The notes under the pieces: model-generated
The model's input: only the letters and a program-made list of their open reading frames with translations
Databases searched by the model: none
What the model was told of the DNA's origin: nothing
In this document: positions 22,083 to 33,519 of the stretch, in pieces
Numbering within the stretch: position 1 is the first letter of the stretch
Layout of the letters: the number at the start of each line of letters is the position of its first letter
Assembly: GCA_023935145.1 (NCBI GenBank)
Contig: CM043698.1
Location: forward strand, 64,874,001-64,938,000
Direction: 5' to 3'
Length of the DNA stretch: 64,000 bases
From: Bretschneidera sinensis
Taxonomy: Eukaryota; Streptophyta; Magnoliopsida; Brassicales; Akaniaceae
Position numbers and translations under genes: made by a program

Positions 22083-25082
22083 ATTGTATAATTTGTAGAG
22101 ATTCTCATATAACATTATGTTGATATTTATTGATACAGAGAAATTTCACTCCGCCAATAACGTATCGACACATGGTATCTTTCAAAGGTTAAAGCGTAAT
22201 TTCAGAAGCCCAATCAAATGACTAATCATACACTTACACGTGGTATGAGCAAAATAGTATTTTCACACTTAGCCTCTAACCTTTAAATATTCTGACATAT
22301 TTTGGTCTATCACATTAATTACTCCACGATAGTTACTTCCGACATTAAACCGAGTAAATCATGATGTTATTATCTCATAATGACACCTGACATTATTACA
22401 ATTATTGCACAATATTATTTTCCGTCATTATTTCTTGCACCAAACTCAACTCTCAGGTGCTCGTCATTTCCCAGGTATAACACAATTCTCTCAACCTCTG
22501 GTTTTCTTATTATCTTATTTCGAGATACTGATTTAAGTATTAGAGAGTTTTTTGGAGGCACCATCCCATTCAGATTTGTAGTCTTTTTGTGTTTTTGGTA
22601 TACACAAATACTTCGTTGCTCTTGTAAAATCATTTGTTTCAAAATCGACACCAATATATATAATTCTAGCAATGCGATTGCGTGCAATACTTAAAAAACT
22701 AAAATAAATCATTTAATATTAAATAAATTTTTTATATACGATTTTGCCTATTGACAGTGTAAAGTTCAAGAGATTAGACCATCAAGCAACAATAGTATAA
22801 TAATAGAAGCAACTCGTGAACTTTTGAAGTATCTTATTGATAAAGATTTTAAGTTGGCCTAAAATAATAATAAATATTTTAAAATTGATTCGTTTGACTT
22901 ACATGAGTTCATAATTTGACGAGAGATAGGACCAAAAAAAAAAAAAAAGAGCTTTTGGTGGGAAGTCGCTAATTGACAGATTGGCTTTTGCGTGGCATGC
23001 AACTTTGAATATTCGAATATGGTTAATTAATTGGTTATCTTTAATTACTAGTTAATATTATCATTTGAATTGTTTTTGGCAGCTGTATTCATCGGATTCA
23101 CGGCTTGATCGATCATACATACATCACGTTTACGTTCACGTCTCAGATACATCACATACATCACTGCACTAGCCAACAACACTTTGACGATTAGCAACTA
23201 AACAACTTGGATAATTATAATCTCGATAATAAAATTCTAAACTTAATTCGTAAAAAGAGGGAATAAAATGCATAACCTTGTTTAATTTAAATTAAATAAT
23301 ATGATTTTCAAGTTTAATAAATCAATGCAATAAAACAGCATACATCATTGAAATAATCATCCAAAATTTTTTATTTTTTTTTGAAAATTTATTTTTTATA
23401 TCCTAAGAAATATTTGTCTTAAAACTTATCAGATCTCCAAGTTTAGAAATTAGCCTTGCTTGACAATAATTGTTAAAAAAATAACCCATGGTTTTTAGAG
23501 ATATAAGATAGAGAGAGAGATTTAAAATAAATTTCCTCGCCATCAACTATGGAGGTTGGTGGTGGGGACCGCCGTTGGTTGATCTTCTAAGAAGCTATTG
23601 TGATGTCGTTGGTGAAGTTTTTTTTAGGACAAAAGAGGTAAAGATCTTGACAGAAAGAATTTTTTTTTTTTTTTTTTTTTTTTTTTAATCAGGGACAAAG
23701 TGAATTGGACATTATGCAACTGTTTTCTTCATTTTTATTTTGAGGTTTTTGACTTACACGAAAGAAAAAAAATGCTAATGGAAGCGATAGTTGTTAACTT
23801 GATTTGGAACACGTGTTACACATTTAGGATAAAACTTAGAAACTTCAACCATAGAACTTTATCTAAATTTTGTCCATATGCTTAAAACCTTGAAAATTAC
23901 TCAAATTCAATTTTGTGAGAAAATCTCAATCAATCTAATTAATTACTTGCTCAACTAGAATTTCAAAAATGGTGGGTATATAGTAACAGAAAGTGGGATT
24001 TAGTCATATTTCATTAGATTATTAATTAGTTATAGCAACAAACCTAAACAGGTATGGCTTTCTCTCGATAACAGTGAGATTCTGGAATATTTCGTAATCT
24101 TCTTTCTAATTTTAAAGATCCATTTGGTACTTCAATATGACATTTTCATATGATTCGGCAAGTAGACACCTTGCGGTAGCAGCCATGTTACCTAGTAACT
24201 AGGCAAGTATATGTATCTATAAATATATACTAAACCCTTAAAAATGTGTTTGTGTTTTTAGCAAAAAATTAAAGGTAAGAGAGATTTTTTTCCTTATCTA
24301 ATTTCTGAATTGGAGATGTATTAATTATAAATATCTTATCAGTCATCTTAAATTAATTTGTAGAAGTTGGTGCATGGAGATAACAATCAGGGCAACTGTT
24401 TGATTGCATGATAATTATAATTGATAAATTAATGTAATATCATATTGAATAAAAATAACGTAACTTTGTTAACTATAACGTGACAAGTAAAAAAAGAGAT
24501 TACAGGCACAAACAGGCGCAATATGATGCATGTCAACATCTTTAATTGGTACCACTAAATTAATAATACATTATAGCCAACAACAACTATCATGAAGGAC
24601 AAAATGCATACCACCGACAGATAGTGGCTCAGTGGTAAAGAAGTGGCTGTGGATGAACCCAGTTTACAGTAAAATTAAATATTTACGATCATATTTGTTA
24701 GGGGATGATGGTGTCAGGGGTTTTAGGTAATTCAAATTTTTTTTTTATGTATACTAAATTTTCAATGGTGTTGGGATTAGATTATGGTTTAATACGATAT
24801 ATAAGAATTATCGCGGTCAGATCCAGATAAAAATTATCACGATTTCTCATTCCAACCCTTTTTGTTCAAAAAAAGAAAGAAAAGTGCATTATATGATCTC
24901 TAGTCCCTTTCAAGTTTACTTCAATTTGGCGTCTGTGAACAAATGAACATATTTGCCTAGGAATAAATTTTAGGAATAATTTGGCATAGATTAGCCTAAC
25001 AGTTTTGCCTACCTTGTCGGATATTGACTCTTAACCTTCTTTCAAGTATATATCATTATTATGATGTGGTCCGTTAATTTGG
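22083..25082. other. intergenic DNA with faint element remnants
   Basis: At about 22480-22570, TTTAAGTATTAGAGAGTTTT followed by a GGCACCATCC motif resembles a short block found in several plant LTRs. A similar block occurs at 26045-26075. A 27-base T run lies at 23660-23686. A tRNA-like GTGGCTCAGTGGTAAAG occurs at about 24628-24644, possibly a degraded SINE. No intact gene is present. Confidence 0.4.
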
Positions 25083-25620
25083 ATGATTTGGTGCAATTGC
25101 AATGCTGGGATAACAGTTGAGGTTTTGGTTGATCATGCTAGCGTTACTGTGCAGAAATTTTGGAAACGCTTGACAAGAGATTCACCAAAGGACTCCTTTC
25201 TCATGGTGAGACGGATTCGCTTTCTGTCTGGCTTCGTCAAACTGAACGTTGATGGGACGGTTTTTCAACAACCGGTTGCGATGGAAATTGGACATGTGTT
25301 GGCATTACTTTCTAGTAGAAGACATTGGTTGCTTGAGGTCGTTATGATCGTGGAGTGTCTGCGGTTAGCATTGTGGTTTTGCTTCACCCATGTTTGATTA
25401 GAGTCTAATTCTAGTCTTGTTGTCTCTGCAAAAGTCTCTTATTCTATTTGTTTGTCGAGTTTTGGATCCAGTTTAAAATATGCAATGTATTTATTTTACG
25501 GTCAAATGTACTGATGTTCGTAAAGATGTTAACTTTTTTGCTCATGAGTTAGTTATTTGTGAGGTCCGTTTTTTACTTTCGTATTTGGACAAAGAAAACT
25601 CTCAATTCTATTACTCTTTT
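25083..25620 (+). pseudogene. RNase H domain relic (LINE or LINE-derived)
   Basis: The frame from 25083 encodes GFVKLNVDGTVFQQP, which is the start of a plant RNase H type 1 domain (KLNVDG). It continues with ECLRLALWFCFTHV, then a stop, then LESNSSLVVSAKVS (the ESDS-type motif). A shifted frame further on gives a DVNFFAHELV-type end. These are the four conserved blocks of the RNase H tail found in plant LINEs and related host proteins. Stops and frameshifts make it non-functional. Confidence 0.7.
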
Positions 25621-26671
25621 TGTACTTAAAGATATTTTCTCAGTTAAAAGAAGTTGTTGACTTTTATAATAAATAAAAAGTATTATCATTAATTTAAGAT
25701 ATCTAAACTATAATTTCGTTAAATATTTGAGATGATCGAGTGATTAAAAATTGTAGTATATAATACGTCACCAAAACTATTCGATATATATTAATATAAG
25801 AAATTTTACATCATAGGCTTGATTTCCAAAAAAACCAATGACGTGTAGTATGCAGAGACACGATCCCATTCAAAAGGTAAAATGTTATTTTTACAAAAGG
25901 GATCTACCACTTTTTTCCCTTAAATTAAGCTTTCTAACCCTAAAAAATGCTCATTATTCCAAATATCAAATTCTTTATACATTTCTCTAAATATTTCCGA
26001 TCTACTCTCACTTCACTCTTTTGTGTTATCCTTTTGTCATTAGTTGATTTAAGCATCAGAGAGTTTTCTTTGAAAAACAAAACGTCGAGTGATTTTTCTT
26101 TTTAGGTGATCATGTGCCGTATTTGTACAGATTTAATCTTAACAAGATGATTGAATTAGACGTAAGATCAAACTTGATAAAATTAATTGTTGACTTTTTT
26201 TTTAACATAAAAAATATAGTTAATATTCAAAACATAGTTATATTTTATCGGATTCTAATAAACTCAAAGTTTCTTTGGTCATTTCAATCTGAAAACATTT
26301 TGATTAGCTACTAATCTTTGAATTAATGATGTTGTGTCAAACATTTCTTTTACCAAAAACTACGAATATGACACCTATATACCTTAGCAACTTTATATAT
26401 AGCTCCATATATTATCTTTTTAAGGCGAAATAGACCTTGTTGATATCGAAAAGAAAAACCAGATTCTCCACCTAACTCTGAAGAAAAAAGAAAGCGACAC
26501 CCCAACCTTTAGAAAACCAGACACCCAAAATAAAGCCACATCCTTTGAAAACATAACTAGATCAACTCCCACACGGTATAGATTCGTATCAAGATTTATT
26601 ACGCATACATTTAATTTTATAATGAATTTGATTTTATTTTAATTCTCAAATGAAAAAAATCTAAATCCATA
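25621..26671. other. intergenic DNA with possible LTR remnant
   Basis: AT-rich. The block GATTTAAGCATCAGAGAGTT (26046-26065) repeats the motif seen near 22527, which suggests two diverged LTR remnants of one family. No gene is present. Confidence 0.4.
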
Positions 26672-26672
26672 T

Positions 26673-27300
26673 TGTTAAGGTCAAAAGTACTTTACATGAC
26701 GGGAAATAATATGTACATAGGCTTGATATACATATATGGGCACTAATATGACTCAAAAACTTAAGTTTATGAGTTTTGGGTCCAAACCATATATATAACA
26801 CACAATTATTTAATTTTTTTTTTCTGATATGGAATAACTCGTATGTGAATATCTTAATAAATCTCCTCTTCACGTTTGAGTTACATACCAAATTCCTCGT
26901 TGAATAGAATCATTGGTCACTCGATCAGGAGAAATCAAAACCAAACTCAATTATGAGAGAGGCAAATTATAGGAGTACTCATGAGGCAAATTATAGGAGT
27001 ACTCATGAGGCAAACAACCGTGGGCACACAAACACTTCTCATTCATATAAGACATTATCGTGGGAGTCATACGATTGTTATTAACTCGAACCATGCTCTA
27101 ATACCACTTGCTAAGGCGGGAATACTTCACACGGTAAGAGATCACACAAATACGGATTTGATATACATAGATAGACACCAATACGACTCAAAAGCTTAAA
27201 CTTAAAAGTTTTAGATCCAAACCATATATATAATATACTTTTTTATTTATTTATTTCTGATATAAGATAAATCGCATGTGAATATCTTAAAACATACTAT
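26673..27300 (-). mobile_element. TRIM-like miniature LTR retrotransposon
   Basis: Two direct repeats of about 180 bp, at about 26673-26855 and 27109-27290, share many blocks (TTGATATACATA, ACTCAAAA, TCCAAACCATATATATAA, GTGAATATCTTA). On the - strand the right copy ends in CCTTAGCA. It is followed after two bases by TGGTATTAGAGC (27106-27095), a copia-type primer-binding site. Only about 250 bp lie between the repeats, with no coding sequence but a 24-bp tandem duplication (about 26957-27010). The outer ends and target duplication are not settled. Confidence 0.6.
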
Positions 27301-28501
27301 TTATCGAGTATTATAATAATTAATTAAACGGTTGGATAATCTTTACTCCACATTTCTCTCAAATTGATTAAACAAAAGTACTCACTTTACACTTTAAGTA
27401 AATTATTCAAACCGAAGACTTTTCCTAAGCTAAATTAATCATGATGTTGATCCTTCTAGTTGAAAATTATAAGTAACGAGCTTTTTCTACATGTATTAGC
27501 TGCAAGTTTGGATTACTTACAATTCAAAGTTAGTCTCTTAATTATAACAAAGCTAACTTGTCTCACCACCTCATAATTAAGCACACTCATTGTCCAATGT
27601 AAAAATTCTAAAAGCAGACAAAAATTATCAGAATAAAACTTTATATTTTAAGTGTATTTGCACAAATTGATAAGGCCTCTTTTAGATAAAACAAAATCAA
27701 GTCACATCTTCATTAGTTTTTATCATTTGGACACCTTACAAGTTAATTTTTTTTGGTCGATTTAGATTTAAATTTATTGATTTATATCAATTAAAAATTT
27801 AATTGATAATTTTAAAAAATTTCATTTATAATGTCAATATAAAAATGCGATTCAAAAATTAACATTACTAATAAATTTTTTAATATTATCAATGAAATTT
27901 TTAATTAATCTATACTCAATAACTTAACTAAGATCCATCCAAAAATTCCTCATTTCAATTAGGTAAATTATTTTGTAAGATTATTCAGCAAAAAATAATT
28001 ACTTTGTCAGAAACCAAAAGAAAGTAAAAGTTGAACAAAATAATTTTAATTTAATTATGGCGGTTTAATTTGGGCAAATAGTAACTCTTTGTTGGCAGTT
28101 AAACTGTGTTAGGTACTCCACAGTTACGTTAGTTTCTTCTAAAAATCCAAGGGTAATAAAGTCCAAGAAAATTGGAGGGTTGGTGATTGGAGACGTGAAC
28201 TAAATCACTTTCTTTTCTGACAAGACAAGGCATTGGAAAAAGAGTCAGTTATTTCCAAACATGGGCCCTCGTGGTCAATGGTCTAACTCACGTGTCTTTG
28301 AAAACATTGCAAAAGCCTATGACTTGCCGACTTACCAGCTCCAATAATTGCCAAGCACATCATATTTTCGAAAATTTCTGTACAATGTCGTGATGAGCTA
28401 GGAGGGACCGTCTTATTTTTAAATAAAAAATATATATCTTATGATACCGATAAAAACTTCTCCATGTTTTCCTTTCCTATTTGACATGCAAGTGTCCTAA
28501 T
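27301..28501. other. intergenic DNA, nothing recognised
   Basis: AT-rich non-coding DNA without a definable gene or repeat. Confidence 0.5.
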
Positions 28502-29676
28502 AAATAATATTTTTAATCTTTCGAGTATTTGTAATTTTTTAATTTAGCACCTCATTTTTTTTCTAAATCATATCATCAATTATTTATTTTTGTTTTATTT
28601 TGGTCATATTGTCAGTTTACCGTTTAATTTATCTGTGAAATGCCATATCGTCTTGGTGATATGACATATTATCTTCTTTCTTATCTAATTTCAAATTTTA
28701 AGAACCTTAAACTACTTCTCATTCATATTCTCTCTTTAGACTCTCACCAAATATTATTTTTTCTTTCAAATTGCTTCATCTAAACAATAAATTGATCTTA
28801 TCCAAAGAGATATATTTCTTACAATTTTCGGTTAAATCATTGTGAAAATTCATCAAAATTTTCATCTTTTTTTCCGTCCTCTCTCTAGAATGTCAGATAT
28901 GGGTCTTTTTTTTTTATTGCCCCTTAATCACCAATCAACTCTCTCTTAAGTAAAAAATTGTTTCAAAAACAAAAATATATATGGGTTCAACTTTTATTTC
29001 AAACTAATGCAAAAAATATATATCAAAATGAAAATTTTCTCTTGACCCAAACGTTAAACTGTAAGATAAAAAAATGAACGAGAGGAGTCTATGGGAAGTT
29101 TTGTTGAAGATACAAGGGAAAGAAAGATGGTGTGATGGGTGACGTTTGGAAAGTAGAAAAATGAACAATTTTGGATATTTGACAAACAGGAAACGAGGGA
29201 AAGTGAGAAAAATAGAGGAATGGTGATTTAAAAGTTCATTTTTTTGTTATTTCTTTCAGATTTTAGTTGAAGAAAAGAAGAAAAAAAAGTGAGTGTTTGG
29301 AAGGTAAGAAAATACGAGGAAGAATTTGAGACTGTTTTGAAGAAGAGAAAAAAATAAGTGTTTGGGAGCTAAGAAACAACATGAAAATGGAGGAAAATAG
29401 AGATGGTAGAGGCGAATTGTATCTCTCTCTCCAACAACGTTGTTTTAGAGCACTTTCTATTAATGTCTTATACTTACGTTTTGTGAATCTTGCCACTTTA
29501 ACAATTCTATGCTATATCACCAAAATGACATAGTATTTCACAGACAAGTTAAACGAAGAACTGATGATAGGATTAATATAAGTCAAAATAAAAAGTTGAA
29601 GTATCATTTAAGAATTTTTTTGTTGGGGTACTAAATTAAAAAATCTCAAATAATCGAAAATTAAAAATGTTGTTTA
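28502..29676. mobile_element. non-autonomous MULE-like element with long terminal inverted repeats
   Basis: The sequence 28502-28667 is the imperfect inverted repeat of 29509-29676, about 165 bp. Shared blocks include ATTTTTTAATTTAG, TGTGAAAT and TTGGTGATAT. Arms this long suggest a Mutator-like element. The interior (about 840 bp) lacks a transposase. It contains a repeated AGTGTTTGG-type segment near 29290 and 29360, which could be captured host DNA. A 9-bp target duplication could not be recognised by eye. Confidence 0.65.
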
Positions 29677-31803
29677 CCCTCACATTACATAGTTTGGTGG
29701 TGCTCATTTTAATTTTAATTTTTATAAGGGATAATTATAAATTTAATTTTAATTTGAAAAAATTGGATAGATACAAGTTGTGGCTTGTGTGTGTAGGGTC
29801 TAACAAGGTTTGAGGAAATTATATATAAACAATATATCTTTTCCCATTTTTTAAAACATTTTTATCCAAAAAAAACGAATATTATAACCAAAATTTTCCA
29901 CTATCCTAAAAACAGCCATATATTTAATTTGTCACATTCTTTCATATATATATTATACCTACCCATTTCAAAGTATTAAATTTTAATCACCTCACATGAA
30001 TTTTCTATCAAATACGAGATACCTATTGTTATATATATATATATATTAAAAAAATTATTCTTATTACTAATTAACGATTTATTATTATTAGATACCTATA
30101 AAACAATTTTTTTTTTTGTCTTTATATAGTTTCATACATAATTAACGAATTTATATAACCAATGCCCAAAAATCAATAACGTCACTTAAGTCGTGCAAGT
30201 TGTCCAACTGTGCCCCAAGATGCTTTTTTAAGTCAAGATGCACTGGCAATCATGAAGCACTTGCAATCAACTCAATTATTGCAAAAGAAGAAAACAAAAT
30301 GAAAGACATATGATTTGTGAATATACATAAAAAAGAATTTGTTGGTTGTATTTAAATGAAATAAGTTTTTTTTTGATAGTTTAATGTGATTCGGTATTAA
30401 TATATTTTTACGTGAAATTAACCAATTATCTAAATAACAAAGCATGTTTTGTTTAGATTAATATATATAAACTAGTGTTGCTTGATTATAATTGAACAAT
30501 TATGTAGTTAGCAAAAAGTCATTGAAAGGTGCAAACTGTCCTGGATTAAACAAGACAATAATGATTTATAAAAAATCCAAATTATTAATAAACTTTAGTA
30601 TGTTAGGTTGATTAATAATGCCATAAAGTATCAACTAGTCGATTTAGTGACAATTTTATTCACAAGAGCAAGACATTTTTTTGTGCATACCTTTTGTGGT
30701 GGTGATGCGGTGCCTAGCTAGTCAAGCAAGGAGCTTTATTAAATTACTAAACTTTTAAACTCATATGGGTTTTCATATTTTAATAAGATTTGACTTAATT
30801 CATTGACAATATATAAGTGTACAAAACTTCCACATTATTCGGCATCCAAGGTTTAAATTACGTTATTGACTTGAATGGAGGTAAGAGACCAAGAGTACTC
30901 TTCTTTAAGTCAAATGAAGCTAAGTTAAATGTGTCTTAAAAGGATCAAACTCTATCCATCGGTTGATATATAGCAACTTTCACGTTATGTTTGGTGCGTC
31001 AAGACTATGATAACTAGGTTAATTAATAGTTTTAATCGATCGATATCAAAGAAGTTGACAACAACATGAAAATCTGGCTGAAAGACAATTTCAGGGTTCG
31101 ATTTACTAATCAACAAATGATGCTTTGAGGTTGGATTTGTCACCAAAAATTTATCAAAGTTCAAAACGAAATCAGTCCAAACCATAGGATAAAACTTATA
31201 ATTAAGCATTTTCCTTTCATCTCTCTTTTTTCATTTCAAATTTCTTTCTTATACCAAATCATAGCTTAAAGTTCCTTCTCTTGATTTGCTTCATGTTGTA
31301 AACTCTAAAAAAAGAAAGAAAAATTGAATCTTCAACAGCTTACTTTCTTCCCCTAAAAAAGCTTACTCTTCTTAATTATCTTTTTATACATTCACATTGT
31401 GTAGTATATATTGCAATGATTCCTCTTCATAACTGTGAGAAGCTTGTACACAAGAACATGGGGTATATATCCAAGTCACTATCCTCCTCCAATATAACAA
31501 TGGAACTTTGATAAGTATTTTGCCTTAGAAACTGATAGCTAAGTTTCATAGCCTCTCACACAATTAATTCTCCTTCACACAACTTTGATTTCTTCCCTTT
31601 GGTCCAAAATTGATCTTTTACACAACCACATGCCAAAATAAGAGGGAAACAATGCAATTTTCGTTTGATCTTCTTTTTATAATTTCCTAGGTGGCTAGTA
31701 ATTGAATTTGGACTCTAAAAAAGAAACCAATGACCATTTATAGCTTCAAAGATTGAAAGATACATGATGTAGGGCTTTGACTTGGAAACTATACGGTGAC
31801 TTC
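29677..31803. other. intergenic DNA, nothing recognised
   Basis: AT-rich. The ORF at 30985-31209 (-) is short and unlike known families. This flank runs directly into element A. Confidence 0.5.
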
Positions 31804-32390
31804 TGTTGATGCCTAAAATCTGTGGATGAGCTGGAGGTCAGTGCTTCAACGGCCTGCACAAAGAAATATGGGTGAACTAGAGAGTCATCAGAGGGAAAAA
31901 AGTGGGTGATGCCTCTAGAGACACTCTAACGCTATTGTCAATACAAGGTCTTGAGAAAATGGGGAGAATTATGATCAGTGCTTTAGTAATGAGTTTGTGA
32001 AAACTGAAGATGGTTTGGATTCACATACCTTGAGCCTTTTATAGTACTCAAAGGTGAGGTTGGCCACGTGCTGGGGATAGGGCAATCCCGGAGATCCCGT
32101 TCTTCTGGCGGGGGATCTAGTCCCATGTCCTGGGATGGCCCAATCCCTGTAATCACGCTCACAGTTCTGCGCAGGGGAGCTCGTGAGTGATGACGGTGTC
32201 ACCAACTGCTCGTCCACGTGTCGTCAGGTTATTGGGGAGGAGTCATCCATATGTCATCAGGCAGTTGGAGGGGAGCCGTCCACGTGTCATCAGGCTATTA
32301 GAGGGTGCATCGTTGGCTATCATCAAGCTATTGGAAGGGAGCCGTCCATGTGTCATCAGGCTATTGGAGGGTGCATTATTGGCTGTATCA
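31804..32390 (-). repeat. element A 3' LTR (left in window)
   Basis: It begins TGTTGATGCC on the + strand and ends GGCTGTATCA. It contains short tandem repeats around TGTCATCAGGC (about 32230-32380), a few units fewer than the 620-bp partner, which explains the length difference. Confidence 0.88.
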
Positions 32391-32447
32391 AAGGCCCCCC
32401 ACTTCCTTAAGTACATTTATATGCTCTAAGGAAGTATAATGTGACTT

Positions 32448-32650
32448 CGACCTCGGAGACAATGGTTCGAGCATTTGAGCATCAGTCAATATGCTTGACC
32501 TTAGAGACGTTGATCCGAGCATATGAGCAGCAGTCAATATGCTCGGCCTTGGAAGCGTTGGTCCGAGCATATAAACAATAGTCAATATGCTTGTCTTTGA
32601 AGACGTTGGTCTGAGCATATGAGCAGTAGTCAATATGCTCAGCCTTGAAG
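32448..32650 (-). repeat. 48-bp minisatellite, short array in element A
   Basis: About four diverged units share GAGCATATGAGCAGCAGTCA and ATGCTCGG blocks. The period of 48 equals 16 codons, so the array stays open on the - strand. The same family forms a much longer array in element C (54560-55420). Confidence 0.8.
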
Positions 32651-33519
32651 ATCAGTGGTTTGGTCTGGGCCGTCTGCTTTGAGAGTCTTCAATGGATTTT
32701 TTTGGGGCTTATTCTCTTGGAGTCTTTGGTGGACTTTTGAGCTTCTTCCCTTTGGTGCATTCTTAGTGGACTTTTGGGCTTTTTTCTTTGGTTTTGGGTT
32801 TTGGATAATTCTTCTTGACATTTAGGCCCAAAAAGAGAAATATTTGATTTTGGACTTTTTGATCTTTAAGCCCAAGAAGAGAAATCTTTGATTTTGGGCT
32901 TTTTAATCTTTAGGCCCAAGGAGGAAAATCTTTAGGTATTTATTGCAGGAGCGTTGGGCTACTTCTTACACGTGGAATATTGGGTCATTTAATGCGAGCA
33001 ACTGTCCTGAGTGACCATGACGGCTTCATCATTGATTTGTTCCTTTGGGCAGTGGAATGGTGCATTGGTTATGCTAAGGGCCACTCTTTCACCATTGAGG
33101 GAGTCTTGAGGAATGAAACAACACCTCAAGCATGCAAAACGTCGCGTCGTTGTGACAGAAAGGGCCTTTAGAGATTGTAAATGTTACCTCGATTATCTTA
33201 AGCGTCACGTCTTCCCAAATGTAGCGGACTTAATTCTCACGCCTCTACTCTTATCTAAGAGTTGTTCCTTCTCATTTTTTCACATCTTATTTGCAATCAG
33301 AGAAATATTTTGAGAGCCTTTGGACTCGGTCAAAAGTTTGAGAGTGCTCGAGGTCGATACTAGCTAGAGAGTTCTTAGAGTTTGTTTAAAGATTCGTGGG
33401 TGCTCGGAGTCGGTTGGAGATTCTTGGGAGTGCTTTTGCTGGAGGGAGACTGAGGAGTGAGCTAGAAGAAACTACTACTCGGGTATCACATCTTGGTGAG
33501 TCTTCCTATCTACTGTATC
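32651..33519 (+). other. element A region between minisatellite and antisense ORF
   Basis: Non-coding element DNA with a short repeated GGCCCAA..GAGAAAT..TTTGATTTTGG motif near 32823-32925. At 33251-33260 TTATCTAAGA, followed by a CT-rich stretch, aligns with a matching block in element C (55775-55785). It is probably a decayed TATA box for the antisense gene. Confidence 0.5.

Noticed and set aside
22380..22694. Overlapping ORFs on both strands as genes
   Set aside because: Low-complexity translations, overlapping on opposite strands, within a probable LTR remnant.
23660..23686. 27-base T run as a retrotransposon tail
   Set aside because: No LINE or SINE body was recognised beside it and no target duplication was visible; a simple repeat is enough.
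24620..24850. Possible SINE with GTGGCTCAGTGGTAAAG
   Set aside because: Only an A-box-like string is clear. B box, tail and target duplication are not, so it is mentioned only within the intergenic entry.
29263..29496. 77-codon ORF inside the MULE-like element as transposase
   Set aside because: It is phenylalanine- and serine-rich from polypurine DNA and has no transposase motif.
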